Assembly (NCBI GenBank): GCA_965228695.1
Contig: CBDDIB010000001.1
Location: forward strand, 372,001 to 436,000
DNA: 64,000 bases
Reading direction: 5' to 3'
Origin: JAJFJD01 sp965228695
GTDB taxonomy: Bacteria; Pseudomonadota; Alphaproteobacteria; UBA8366
Below are positions 1 to 8,291 of the stretch, piece by piece. The notes below the pieces were generated by a model. The model made no database searches and was not told the origin of the DNA. It was given only the letters and a program-made list of their open reading frames with translations. Every line of letters starts with the position of its first letter. The stretch's first letter is position 1. The translations under genes were made by a program, and so were the position numbers.

Positions 1-571
1 CTTCGTTCAGGACCCGAACGGGATAGCCGTTGCGCGTCAGGAAGCGCTGAATGCGCAGGAGATCGGATGAATTGCCGTCATCGACCAAGGTAACGCCGGC
101 TTGGTTGTGGATCAGAAAGGCGGACCGGCGCAGGATGAACGCCCGCATGACGACCTCGCCAATGTCCTGTTCGGTGCTCGACATGCGATTGAAGTCAGCG
201 CGGGAGAGCCGCAGCAGCCGGCTCGGCCCGCCGGTACGGCCGCCGACCAGAATTTTCCGGTTGTTGAAGAGATCGAGTTCACCGGTGAACTGGTTCTCCC
301 GGTGGATCGTGATCACATTTCCGGGTCCATTCTTCCCCTCTTCGTAGATTTCGATGCTGCCCTTCAGGATCAGAAAGAAATCGGCACCCCGGTCTCCCCG
401 GGAGAACAGGACCGCCCCCTTTTCGAACTCTTCGATCGTCCCGTAGTCGCAAAGCCGATCGACCTGCTCCGGGTTCAACCTCGGGAAGGTTTGCTCTTCG
501 CGGGCATAAGGGTCGGTGGCATCCAGCGGATCGACCGCGGATTGGGCAGCTTCAGGCACACGTTCCGGCAT
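1..571 (-). CDS. cNMP-binding / thioredoxin-reductase-like fusion (5' part only)
   Basis: The gene runs off the left edge; only about 190 N-terminal residues are here. Residues about 30-140 form a Crp-type cyclic-nucleotide-binding domain (FEKGAVLFSRGDRGADFF, LKGSIEIYEEG, FTGELDLFNNR). After it the protein continues into the linker seen in cNMP-binding thioredoxin-disulfide reductases (GVTLVDDGNSSDLLRIQRFL, then TRNGYPVRVLN). In that family an FAD/NAD(P)H reductase domain follows; it would lie outside the window. The ATG at 571 was chosen because it gives the usual N-terminus; its ribosome site is weak. The inferred role is redox control of thiols under a nucleotide or redox signal, which suits the neighbouring thiol-rich MerR regulator. 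No helix-turn-helix is visible in the part present. Confidence 0.8.
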   Translation of the reverse strand, partial: MPERVPEAAQSAVDPLDATDPYAREEQTFPRLNPEQVDRLCDYGTIEEFEKGAVLFSRGDRGADFFLILKGSIEIYEEGKNGPGNVITIHRENQFTGELDLFNNRKILVGGRTGGPSRLLRLSRADFNRMSSTEQDIGEVVMRAFILRRSAFLIHNQAGVTLVDDGNSSDLLRIQRFLTRNGYPVRVLNE

Positions 572-729
572 CGAGACCCTATCGGTGATGTATTGGGGGA
601 AGACGCTCTCTTCAAGACAAGAGATATAGAGGCCGGAATGGGAATGAAAAGGCTGCCGTAATCGGGAAAGATTGCGGCGGGGCCGGGCGACCGCTCAATC
701 TACACCCGCCGGTCACCCAACGCGAGAAT

Positions 730-760
730 CCCCCGCCGGGTGTGGCGGGGGTTCGTTTTG
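730..760 (+). terminator. GC hairpin with T-rich tail
   Basis: An 8-bp stem (730-737 with 744-751) of CCCCCGCC/GGCGGGGG closes a 6-base loop and is followed by TTCGTTTTG on the plus strand. On the minus strand there is no U-tract. No plus-strand gene ends just before it, so its client is unclear. Apart from this hairpin, 572-917 shows no gene I can support. Confidence 0.45.
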
Positions 761-917
761 TATCGTTTTTTAAAATTGGTTGCGGGGAAGGATTTGGTCA
801 GGACCGCACCAAAACCTGTCTACACAGGATTATCTAAACTCTCCGATCGACGGTCACCTTGAGCAGCAGACTATCCGTATGTCGATGATCCGGGGAAATT
901 TGGACAGGCCGCAATCC

Positions 918-1625
918 TCACCGAATGGGCTGTCCAAGGCCTGCCTCCTTTAACTTCGCTTCGTCTAGCGGCTCACCGGCACAGCATTCGGCAAGTTGCC
1001 CGTCAATTACGACCGCCGGAACCGACCGAATGCCGAGATTTCTCGCACGCCCGGCAACCTGATCGTCCTGCATATCAAGAATTATAACTTCGCATGATGA
1101 GCATGCGAGCGCCTGAACTTGGCTGATCGCAGTCCGGCATGCCTGACAACCGGCGCTAAATATCTCAACCCGTCGTTTTTCAACCATGGTTTCCGCCTTC
1201 CTCGATAGTCTTGATGAAAGTCCAATCTTCTCTGACCGATCCAAAGCTTCGACGATGGAACAGTTCTTGACCGGTCCATGCGCCGGACAGCACTCGATCA
1301 AATATTCCAGCGACGCGCGAATTTTCTTCAGATCCTGAATCCTGGCCTCTACCTCTTGGCGCTTTTCCTGCATCCGGCCCAGCACGTCCGCGCAATCGAA
1401 CGCGGGATCGGACTTGAAATTGAGGAGATCTCCAACCTCTCCAAGTGTGAACCCGAGAGCCTGAGCATGACGAATAAAACCAATTCGAGAGACGGCTTCA
1501 CTAGGATAACTCCTAAACCCGCCGTGGATAGGCCGGGACGGCTGCTCAAGAAGCCCTTTTCTCTCATAGAATCGGACAGTCTCGACGCTCACGGCCGCAC
1601 GCTTCGCCAAATCGCCGATCTTCAT
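918..1625 (-). CDS. MerR-family regulator fused to a thioredoxin-like domain
   Basis: Residues 1-70 are a MerR winged-helix domain (MKIGDLAKRAAVSVETVRFY). The effector region has Cys78, Cys113 and Cys122; the spacings 35 and 9 equal those of the three Hg-binding cysteines of Tn501 MerR. From about residue 150 to 235 there is an extra thioredoxin-like domain with a CxxC pair (GCQAC, Cys160/163), a second CSSC pair (Cys175/178), a RSVPAVVIDG segment like a cis-Pro loop, and a terminal CC pair. Ordinary MerR proteins are near 144 residues, so this is a fusion. The ATG at 1625 has AAAGGCGG upstream; a GTG at 1646 would add seven residues. A MerR-type promoter lies just upstream, suggesting autoregulation. 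The inducer, Hg(II) or another thiophilic signal, is inferred. Confidence 0.85.
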   Translation of the reverse strand: MKIGDLAKRAAVSVETVRFYERKGLLEQPSRPIHGGFRSYPSEAVSRIGFIRHAQALGFTLGEVGDLLNFKSDPAFDCADVLGRMQEKRQEVEARIQDLKKIRASLEYLIECCPAHGPVKNCSIVEALDRSEKIGLSSRLSRKAETMVEKRRVEIFSAGCQACRTAISQVQALACSSCEVIILDMQDDQVAGRARNLGIRSVPAVVIDGQLAECCAGEPLDEAKLKEAGLGQPIR

Positions 1626-1645
1626 CGCGCTCTTACCGCCTTTCA

Positions 1646-1683
1646 CAAGATATGATGCCCTCCGTTCTATAGTACGGAGTCAA
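1646..1683 (-). promoter_or_regulatory. MerR-type promoter/operator of the MerR-thioredoxin gene
   Basis: On the minus strand TTGACT (1683-1678) is followed by the dyad CTCCGTACTATAGAACGGAG (1679-1660), which overlaps its last bases, and a weak -10 (GCATCA or CATCAT) after 19-20 bp. The -35 and left half-site closely resemble the Tn501 mer operator (TTGACTCCGTAC). A long spacer holding a dyad is the hallmark of MerR-activated promoters. It reads straight into the regulator. Confidence 0.8.
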
Positions 1684-2110
1684 GGCCTCACCGGTAGCCG
1701 AAAAAAGGCCGATGCACTTTCCGGTCACGAACGATGGCTAATTCACTCATTCTATTAAAATAGCCGAACGAACCTCGAATCCGCCGACGAGAACGTTTTT
1801 CCTTGTCCTTGCACGTCGCCCCGGTGAGTTCGTGCAGCCATGCGTATTGCCTCATTTTCTTGATTCCTCGGGAAAGCGCCACGGACATTACGCCTGTGTC
1901 CAGGGCGATACTTTTCGAACGCCCTTTCGTCGGCAGAGCGCCGCTCCGGTCGAGCCAGCCGGACGGGCGGTTAGCCATCGTCTTGGAGTGAGAAACTCGC
2001 ATCGACGCCGCGTATTCTGAAATGCCGCCGCCCGAGGCATTCCACCGCGGACAACGTGTTAGGACGGCGGACGTGTCGAACAAGAACTAATCCTTAAGAC
2101 GCCAAATACC
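1684..2110. other. No supported gene between the two MerR-type promoters
   Basis: Open frames exist on both strands (the longest on the minus strand, 1688-2083, 131 codons). None has a recognisable domain, signal sequence or convincing ribosome site. I see no RNA gene or repeat. Confidence 0.4.
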
Positions 2111-2141
2111 TTGACATTCCAGTAAATGGAAACCTTATGTT
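2111..2141 (+). promoter_or_regulatory. CueR-like copper promoter upstream of small exported protein
   Basis: TTGACA (2111-2116), a 19-bp spacer (2117-2135) holding the dyad TTCC..GGAA, then TATGTT (2136-2141). The arrangement and the TTCC/GGAA half-sites match CueR-type promoters. Transcription would begin near 2148, only a few bases before the GTG start at 2151. Confidence 0.75.
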
Positions 2142-2150
2142 TGCTCGATT

Positions 2151-2504
2151 GTGATAAGATTGTACGCGATACGCGCATTACTAGTTTTAATAGTATTAAT
2201 CTTCTCGACCGCGGTACCTTCGACGCCGGCGCTTGCTCACATCGTGCCAAACGGCTTTTCACCAATGATCATTGCGAAGAGCCATATCGTCGAATATGAC
2301 ACGCTGGCCGAAGGAGACTCGGACTGCTGCCACACAAATGGATTTGGCGCCATTTGCCAAGCGGCACCCGTTCCCCGGTCGACTGCTCTTTCATTTATTT
2401 GCCGGCTGGTCGAACTTGAGAGAATCCGGCCACATTCTACAATTTCCCTCTCGAGCCTCCGTATTACCCCGCCCACTCCACCCCCAATCTTTGGGACCAC
2501 GTGA
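2151..2504 (+). CDS. Small exported Cys-containing protein (first of three related copies)
   Basis: 117 residues with an N-terminal hydrophobic segment (ALLVLIVLIFSTAVPSTPALA) typical of a cleaved signal peptide. Next come DCCH..G...C and a proline-rich tail (ITPPTPPP). The same layout occurs in two other proteins here (11662-12030 and 23744-24121), which have [N/H]CG..xC and LD.DPP.PR. I cannot assign it to a named family; a periplasmic metal-binding or copper-responsive role is inferred from placement. The start is a GTG almost at the predicted transcript start with no visible ribosome site, so it may be leaderless. Cytochrome genes follow. Confidence 0.6.
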   Translation: MIRLYAIRALLVLIVLIFSTAVPSTPALAHIVPNGFSPMIIAKSHIVEYDTLAEGDSDCCHTNGFGAICQAAPVPRSTALSFICRLVELERIRPHSTISLSSLRITPPTPPPIFGTT

Positions 2505-2550
2505 CTGTAGCGAGTTGAAACGTTCAGTACTTTGGATTGAGGACTAACTT

Positions 2551-3165
2551 ATGAAACGGAAAGTTACACTTGCCGTGATTGTAGTTGCGCTTGTTTCCGC
2601 CGCAACTGCCGGCGCAATTGCCCACAGCGGCGCAACCGGTGTCGTAAAAAAGCGAATGGATGCGATGGATGCCGTCGGAGATGCGATGAAATCGCTCACG
2701 GCAATGATGCGAGGAAAGGAAACTTATGACCCGGAGCGGGTGCGATTGGAAGCACGCAAAATCAACGCCCACAGCGGCGATTCATTAACAAAACTTTTCC
2801 CGGAAGGCAGCCTGCAGCCTCCGACCGAAGCGTTGCCTGCGATTTGGACGGATTGGGAGAGGTTTTCCGAACTAGCTAAACAACTATCAACCTACGCAAC
2901 GGCGCTTCAGGCGGCGGCCGATAATCAACGCCCAAGGCGCGGTCCGGCGGGTACAAAACCAAGTGGCTCCGGAATGATGCAGGGTGGCCCCGGAATGATG
3001 CAGGGCGGCCCCGGAATGATGCAGGGCGGCTCCGGAATGATGCAGGGCGGCACCAAAGTTGAACCGAGTGCGGAAATGCTCGCTCAGATGCCACCCGACG
3101 CTTCATTTTTCCAACTCACGCAAACGTGCGCAGCCTGCCATCAAGACTTCCGCAAGAAAAAATGA
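2551..3165 (+). CDS. Cytochrome c'-like protein with Met-rich insert
   Basis: 204 residues with a signal peptide (residues 1-24) and a helical body resembling cytochrome c' (PF01322 type). A single C-terminal heme site, CAACH, lies at 193-197. Just before it, residues about 141-168 hold four copies of a seven-residue GMMQGG(P/S/T) repeat, which ordinary cytochrome c' lacks. It acts in the periplasm, probably as a heme protein. The Met-rich insert suggests Cu(I) binding, which is an inference. Its TGA overlaps the ATG of the next cytochrome gene (ATGA), so the two are translationally coupled. Confidence 0.8.
   Translation: MKRKVTLAVIVVALVSAATAGAIAHSGATGVVKKRMDAMDAVGDAMKSLTAMMRGKETYDPERVRLEARKINAHSGDSLTKLFPEGSLQPPTEALPAIWTDWERFSELAKQLSTYATALQAAADNQRPRRGPAGTKPSGSGMMQGGPGMMQGGPGMMQGGSGMMQGGTKVEPSAEMLAQMPPDASFFQLTQTCAACHQDFRKKK
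2971..3054 (+). repeat. Four 21-bp tandem repeats coding GMMQGG(P/S/T)
   Basis: Four consecutive near-identical 21-base units start at 2971, 2992, 3013 and 3034, each beginning GGAATGATGCAGGG. They differ only at a few positions and keep the reading frame of the cytochrome gene. Confidence 0.95.
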
Positions 3166-4064
3166 GAGGCAAACTCGGCTGGATTGCCGCCACCGTCTTC
3201 ATGGTGGCGGCGACCGTCGCGCTCGCCGCTTGGCTGTTCGACGGACCCTCGGTACCCAACCGCGACCTGAGAGGACTCACGGGCGATATCGGTAGAGGTG
3301 CCTATGTCGCTCGCCTTGCCGGCTGCATCGGCTGTCATACTGACACGAAAGCCCGTGGCAGCGTCCTGGCAGGTGGCGCTGGAATCGAGACAGACTTCGG
3401 GACTTTCTACGCACCCAACATTACGCCCCACGACGAAGACGGAATCGGAAAATGGTCGGTAGCCGACTTTGCGAGGGCACTCACGGCAGGAGAAACACCG
3501 AACGGGGAACATTACTACCCATCTTTCCCGTACGCCTTCTACACACGACTGTCTAATCAGGACATCGTTGACCTTTGGGCGGCGGTCCGATCCGTTCCGC
3601 CTGTCGCGGGGAGAGTAAAGCCGCACGATCTCAAATTTCCCTTCAACAATACCGAGGGGATCGGCGTGTGGAAGCGATTGTTTTTTGAGAGTGGTGAGCT
3701 GGAACCATCTGCCACAGAGTCCGACGCGTTGAAACGCGGTCGCTATCTTGCTCTCGGGCCCGCCCATTGCGGTGCATGCCACACGCCACGCAATCTGCTC
3801 GGCGGGCGCGACACCGACCGGAGATTTGAGGGCGGTGTTGGGCCGGGAGGCGAAAAAATCCCGCCCATAACGTCCGAAATTTTGTCGACCCGCGGCTGGA
3901 CTTCTGACGACCTAATCTATGCATTGCGAACCGGCATAAAACCCGATGGCGACGTCATGGGCGGCACTATGGCAGAGGTCGTTCGTGACGGGACGCGGTA
4001 TTGGACCGACGCAGATCTAGCCGCAATTGCCAAATACCTCATGAAGATGGAAGTGGGCAGATGA
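3162..4064 (+). CDS. Diheme c-type cytochrome, membrane anchored
   Basis: 300 residues: an N-terminal membrane segment (about 5-24), then two c-type domains with CIGCH (55-59) and CGACH (near 205). The domain pattern resembles the cytochrome subunits of membrane alcohol/aldehyde dehydrogenases (APNITPHDEDGIGKWS, then a domain ending YWTDADLAAIAKYL). No dehydrogenase subunit is adjacent, so it more likely passes electrons from periplasmic copper or sulfur chemistry to an oxidase; that is inference. The ATG at 3162 overlaps the upstream stop codon; an earlier in-frame ATG at 3126 would lie inside the previous gene. Confidence 0.85.
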   Translation: MRGKLGWIAATVFMVAATVALAAWLFDGPSVPNRDLRGLTGDIGRGAYVARLAGCIGCHTDTKARGSVLAGGAGIETDFGTFYAPNITPHDEDGIGKWSVADFARALTAGETPNGEHYYPSFPYAFYTRLSNQDIVDLWAAVRSVPPVAGRVKPHDLKFPFNNTEGIGVWKRLFFESGELEPSATESDALKRGRYLALGPAHCGACHTPRNLLGGRDTDRRFEGGVGPGGEKIPPITSEILSTRGWTSDDLIYALRTGIKPDGDVMGGTMAEVVRDGTRYWTDADLAAIAKYLMKMEVGR

Positions 4065-4316
4065 CTCGTAACCGCCCAAAATGACTTGAATACCGGTTTC
4101 TTAACCCTCTGGCTGGATCCAACGCATCGAAGTGAATCGCATGCGTGTTGTTAGGCTCCTATTCCTCTTGCGAAGGTGCGGCACGTATTTTCGCGAAAGA
4201 GAAATTAGCGACAGCAGGCATTGCGGCGGCACCGTTTGCGACCCTACGGGATGTCGACGGCTTCTGCGAAGCCTTCCGCCCCCTAGCCTCGAAACATTGA
4301 TTTTGGAGTGAACACA

Positions 4317-4583
4317 ATGGCAATCGCCAAACGGGAACAGACACAGGAACGCTCTCTCGCGGAGGATTGGCTGTATGCGGTCCGTTACTATCTAGGCGGG
4401 CGTCGCGCCATGTTCGTATTGGCATTGGCGGCCATTGGCGCCGGTCTCGCGTACAATTGGAGCGGTCTGGTCGCGGTCGGCATCGCGCCTTTGTTGTTAA
4501 GCGTGCTGCCTTGCCTTGTTTTGTGCGCACTTGGACTTTGCATGCACAAGAAAAGTGGCTCCCCAAAATCCAACGATGGCTAG
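4317..4583 (+). CDS. Small membrane protein of the copper cluster
   Basis: 88 residues with two hydrophobic segments (about 29-47 and 49-74) and a C-terminal run SVLPCLVLCALGLCMHKK with three Cys, one Met and one His near the membrane face. It resembles small DUF2933-like proteins found beside copper genes, but I cannot confirm the family. GGAG lies eight bases before the ATG at 4317. The upstream gap 4065-4316 shows nothing else. Confidence 0.65.
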   Translation: MAIAKREQTQERSLAEDWLYAVRYYLGGRRAMFVLALAAIGAGLAYNWSGLVAVGIAPLLLSVLPCLVLCALGLCMHKKSGSPKSNDG

Positions 4584-4897
4584 GTCGGATTGCGGCACTT
4601 GTATAGTTCGAAATGTTTTGACGACGCCATGACGAAATTCGATGTGTAACTGCAAGCCAAGTGCGCAGCGTCGCGTGCGCCCAATCATGAATTCGATTTA
4701 CAAAAACCGCAGCCGGCGGAAGCAGATTGCAATCGAGACACGTCAAATTAATGACTTGGACCAACATGCCACCGTGCGATCAGGATTTTCACGCGGACCC
4801 ATCCGCCAAACCGCCAACATTGCCGCCGAACAGCAACCGACAGTCTGCCGGGCTGATGCCGCACAATCTGGACACGTATCGGCGTTGGACGGCCGTA
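4584..4897. other. Intergenic, no supported gene
   Basis: Overlapping frames such as 4642-4962 lack a domain, signal peptide or good ribosome site. The stretch ends at a MerR-type promoter. Confidence 0.4.
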
Positions 4898-4928
4898 TTG
4901 ACATTCCAGAAGGTGGAAGTTGTATGAA
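4898..4928 (+). promoter_or_regulatory. CueR-like promoter upstream of YVTN propeller gene
   Basis: TTGACA (4898-4903), a 19-bp spacer (4904-4922) with TTCC and GGAA arms, and TATGAA (4923-4928). It has the same layout as the promoter at 2111. The predicted transcript start is near 4935, leaving a leader of about 250 bases before the propeller gene. Confidence 0.75.
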
Positions 4929-4933
4929 AAAAG

Positions 4934-4993
4934 CTCGGCGTGAAAACACGGTTAGCGGATGAAATAGCCCCGCCGAGTTGCCGACGGCTCGGC
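4934..4993 (+). promoter_or_regulatory. Leader with two mutually exclusive hairpins
   Basis: CTCGGCG (4934-4940) can pair with CGCCGAG (4971-4977). GCCGAG (4972-4977) can instead pair with CTCGGC (4988-4993). The two pairings exclude each other, as in attenuators or riboregulators. No U-tract follows either stem, so regulation is only a possibility. Confidence 0.3.
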
Positions 4994-5190
4994 TCCTATT
5001 CTCCGTCCTCTTCTATGCTCCCTCCAAACAACTTTTAATCACCGACCAATTTCAACTGGCCACAAGAGGCAGAGATCGATTGTCCAATTCAAGAAACACG
5101 AGCCGACGATCAAACCCCGCCTCGGTCCTAATCAGACGCATATCCGTTCGACGACGTCCCCCTTCGCGATACGGATCAACTAGAAGTGCG

Positions 5191-6258
5191 ATGACTCTAC
5201 TTCTCTGCGACATGACCAGAAAAGTGCTCGCCGGATTGTCGCTCATAATTCTTGTGGGAACGGCAAACGCTGAAGACGTTGTGTATGTCTCGCTTGGGAC
5301 AACCGGAAAAGTTCAAATCATCGACCCCGCTCAAGACCGTGTCGTCGGTGTCCTTGAACCAGTTCCCGATGTCCACGGACTTGCCGTAACGCCGAACGGA
5401 AAATTCATTGTGGCCGGCAGCCTAAGCGAACAAAACTGGCTTCCATCCGAAAACTCGGACGTGCGCCCGGGTCAAAGATCCGTTCAATATGCCGCCACGA
5501 TCCGCCAACCAATGGAACTGAGGCAAAAAGTCAGTTTTTTAACGATTGCTCGAACTGAGGACGGCGCAATCATACGGCGCATACGAGTACCGGGCGCCGT
5601 TCGCCATGTCGCGATAACGCCAAACGGTCGGTTTGCGATCGCAACACATCCCTATTCGAATTCCATATCCATTGTCGACCTTCAGAAGCTGAAACGACTA
5701 AACACGATACGGACCGGGACCCATCCGAATTATGTCGCCATAGGGCCCAAGGGCAAATGGGCATACGTCAGCAATACTGAAAGTAATAGTATCAGCGAAA
5801 TCGACCTGGAAGGCTGGCAGATACGACGCGAATTCTTAACCCAAGACGGCCCCGAGCATATCGTGTTGTCGGCCGACGGGAATACGCTTTACGTCTCCCA
5901 CAGCAGAGCGGGCACCGTATCGGAAGTTGCGGTGCGGTCGGGTCTGGTTGCCGCCACTCATGAAATCGGCCAAGCCTTGCATGGAATCGACCTGTCCTAC
6001 GACGAGAAGACACTGTTTATCGCCGCAGAGCGGCAGAAAAAAATTCTTTCCATTGATCTCAAAACCGGCCGGGTTCGAAGTAACAGTTTGCCGTCGACGC
6101 CTTACCACGTCTCCACAATTAAGCGCGCCGGAAAGGTGTATATTTCTAGCGCAACCGATCCTGTGGTCTGGGTGTTGCGCCAAGATAGTCTCGAGTTGCT
6201 GCGTACAATACGTATCGGCGGTATCGGGCACCAAATGATCTTTGTTCCACCGACCTAA
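5191..6258 (+). CDS. Exported YVTN-type beta-propeller protein
   Basis: 355 residues: a signal peptide (…LSLIILVGTANA before EDVVYVSLG), then repeated propeller blades (VTPNGKFIVAG, HVAITPNGRFAIATH, VAIGPKGKWAYVSNT, LSADGNTLYVSHS). A clear paralogue with the same order of blades lies at 18027-19124, and the C-termini match (IGGIGHQM versus IQGKGHQM). Such periplasmic propellers occur in copper and denitrification clusters; the substrate is unknown. Start choice is uncertain: ATG 5191 has a GAAG four bases upstream, and ATG 5212 gives a more compact signal peptide. A hairpin CCGGCG-ATA-CGCCGG follows the stop. Confidence 0.8.
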   Translation: MTLLLCDMTRKVLAGLSLIILVGTANAEDVVYVSLGTTGKVQIIDPAQDRVVGVLEPVPDVHGLAVTPNGKFIVAGSLSEQNWLPSENSDVRPGQRSVQYAATIRQPMELRQKVSFLTIARTEDGAIIRRIRVPGAVRHVAITPNGRFAIATHPYSNSISIVDLQKLKRLNTIRTGTHPNYVAIGPKGKWAYVSNTESNSISEIDLEGWQIRREFLTQDGPEHIVLSADGNTLYVSHSRAGTVSEVAVRSGLVAATHEIGQALHGIDLSYDEKTLFIAAERQKKILSIDLKTGRVRSNSLPSTPYHVSTIKRAGKVYISSATDPVVWVLRQDSLELLRTIRIGGIGHQMIFVPPT

Positions 6259-6327
6259 AAGGGTCCGGCGATACGCCGGCACAAACCCACGGGCGACAAA
6301 CCCGGCCAAGCGAAAGGCGAAATTAAA

Positions 6328-7119
6328 TTGTTTACTCATATTCGTAACAAGGTGCTCAATCTGAGCGTTTCATTCCTTTTCGTGGCAGTCAGCCTAGCAA
6401 TTTTCGATGTCGGCACAGCGTTAGCGGATTCGAACGGGACCGAATTCGACGATCGCGAAAAAAAGGCCATCGAATCAATTGTCACCGACTACCTGTTGGA
6501 ACACCCCGAGATCATCTTGCGCGCCCTACAGGTCCTTGAGGAGCGTGAGCAAGCGGCAAAAGCTGCACAAGAAAAGAGCGCCCTCGCCGCCAATCGAGAC
6601 GCCTTGGAGCGAGACCCTAATTCACCGGTAGCAGGAAATCCAAAGGGCGACGTCACAGTGGTCGAGTTTTTCGACTACCGCTGTCCATATTGCAAACGCG
6701 TAGGACCGGTGGTCGAACGGCTCCGGAAAGAAGATGCGAACATCAGGATTGTCTACAAGGAATGGCCGATACTCGGGCCAGCCTCGATGTTTGCCGCAAA
6801 AGCGGCGTTAGCGGCACGCGAACAGGAGAAATACGTCGAGTTTCACGAGAAGGTCATGGCGGCACGCACCGTCACCGAAACAAGCGTCCTTAGCGCGGCG
6901 AAGGAACTCGGTCTCGATCTCGACAAGCTGCGCGCCGACATGGAGACGCCGGAAGTCGAGAACCACATCAGACAGACTATGGAATTGGCGCGGGCCCTAG
7001 GGATCAATGGCACGCCAGCCTTTGTGATCGGCGACCGACTGATTCCGGGAGCCGCGGATTTCGCCGCGTTATCGAAAGCCGTCGCGGAAGCCCGAGCGGA
7101 TCAACAATCATCGAAGTAG
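6328..7119 (+). CDS. DsbA-family thiol oxidoreductase
   Basis: 263 residues. A signal peptide ends near residue 33, followed by a charged helical N-terminal region (40-95) as in ScsC/Com1-type proteins. A DsbA-like thioredoxin domain follows with CPYC at 119-122 and a cis-Pro loop GTPAFVIG near 225. It would form or shuffle disulfides in the periplasm; in copper clusters such proteins protect thiols from copper. The start is a TTG at 6328 with AAAGGCG about nine bases upstream. The preceding propeller gene ends 69 bases earlier, so they may be co-transcribed from the 4898 promoter. Confidence 0.85.
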   Translation: MFTHIRNKVLNLSVSFLFVAVSLAIFDVGTALADSNGTEFDDREKKAIESIVTDYLLEHPEIILRALQVLEEREQAAKAAQEKSALAANRDALERDPNSPVAGNPKGDVTVVEFFDYRCPYCKRVGPVVERLRKEDANIRIVYKEWPILGPASMFAAKAALAAREQEKYVEFHEKVMAARTVTETSVLSAAKELGLDLDKLRADMETPEVENHIRQTMELARALGINGTPAFVIGDRLIPGAADFAALSKAVAEARADQQSSK

Positions 7120-7148
7120 GACTCGGCCCGATTGCGTCCGCCCGAGTC
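7120..7148 (+). terminator. Hairpin just after the DsbA-like gene
   Basis: GACTCGG (7120-7126) pairs with CCGAGTC (7142-7148) immediately downstream of the stop codon. There is no U-tract, so termination is tentative. Confidence 0.3.
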
Positions 7149-7591
7149 CCGCAAGCGTAGGCGGCCGAAGAAGGCTGGCGCTCGAAGCCGGAAAGTTCCA
7201 ACGGCGGTATTCACTCGTCTGGGTATGCCCTGGGCGCGGGGCGCAAGCCTATTCGGAGGAAATGTGCATGGTGGCATGGCCAAAGCCGGCGCCGGCGGCG
7301 ATAAAGGGCCGTTGCTACTCCATGGGATCCAGGAACCCGTTCGGCACGCCAGCCTGTCATTCCTGTCGGCGGGTCAACGCGGCGTCCCGGCACACCATCG
7401 GCGATTTGGAAATATGCCGCCGGTCCGGGACACCGGAAAACGTGATACATGCCCGATCGCCGCTTACGTTCCAACATCGCGACGCGCGCCCGGGATAGAC
7501 TGACAGACGTGGAAAACGTCGGGATCTGGATTTGAAAATGCGTCCTGGCAAAAAATCCAAACAAGGCGCTTCGACCGCGATTCCGACTGGG
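7149..7591. other. Non-coding stretch, possible decayed repeat
   Basis: I see no domain in any frame. Around 7321-7400 the motif GGGATCCAGGAACCCG, followed later by GTCATTCCTGTCGGCGGG, resembles degenerate dispersed palindromic repeats common in proteobacteria. No copy elsewhere in the window confirms this. Confidence 0.3.
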
Positions 7592-8083
7592 TTACCGTGC
7601 CCGCACGGCCATAAATTCGTCCGTCTTTCCATTCTTATCAAAGCTATAGACAGAATAGCGCTGGGGTTCAGGGCTTTCCATGCCAGGCGAACCGGCTGGC
7701 ATGCCGGGAACGGCAATACCGTGCGTGGTTGGGCGCTTCCGCAATAGACGCCGAACTGCCTCGACCGGAACATGCCCCTCGACAACATAGTCCCCTACCC
7801 TCGCCGTATGGCAAGCCTGGAGACCCTCCGGCACGCCGGCCATCTTCTTGACCACATCGAGGTTCTCCATATCACGAATGGAGACGACGAAACCATGGCT
7901 CCGCATGTACTCGACCCATTTGCCGCAACATCCGCAGGAGGGCGATTTGAAGACCGTAACGGCCGTCCCGTTTTCGGCAACGGCGGCCGCGTTCGAAAGG
8001 CTCAAGACACCGGCAGTGAAAAACATCAGCGCAACCACCTTGCCAAGGGCGCTAATGAGTACGGTTGGACGGAATCGCTGCAT
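7592..8083 (-). CDS. DUF411-type periplasmic metal-associated protein
   Basis: 163 residues: a signal peptide (1-36), then a thioredoxin-fold-like domain with SPSCGCCGKW (Cys50, 52, 53), HGFVV, GVPEGLQACHTA and GHVPVEAVRRLL. These are hallmarks of the DUF411 family, which sits in many copper/metal resistance loci. The tail has PGMPAGSPGME, a Met-containing segment. The ATG at 8083 has GGAG eight bases upstream; the longer frame to 8146 lacks such a site. The likely role is periplasmic metal binding; the precise function of the family is not established. Confidence 0.85.
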   Translation of the reverse strand: MQRFRPTVLISALGKVVALMFFTAGVLSLSNAAAVAENGTAVTVFKSPSCGCCGKWVEYMRSHGFVVSIRDMENLDVVKKMAGVPEGLQACHTARVGDYVVEGHVPVEAVRRLLRKRPTTHGIAVPGMPAGSPGMESPEPQRYSVYSFDKNGKTDEFMAVRAR

Positions 8084-8291
8084 CGCTGTTCTCCATGTAA
8101 TGATAGGTGCCTCCATTTTGCGCGTTTCTTTACCCTTCCATTCCACGTTCCGGCAACGGATCGGGTTGCGTCATATTCTTTGCTCAGTTGATTTGGAAGT
8201 TGCGGCGCCACGTGTTGTTACTCACCTGACCTCGTCGCGTTGCACAGTTTCGTTGCAGATTCTTCGGCTCATATTTTCAACAGTCGAGGTG

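Noticed and set aside
101..661. 186-codon plus-strand open frame
   Set aside because: It is the antisense of the cNMP-binding/thioredoxin-reductase gene, whose minus-strand translation shows clear conserved motifs.
1688..2083. 131-codon minus-strand frame
   Set aside because: No domain, weak ribosome site and odd composition; not distinguishable from chance.
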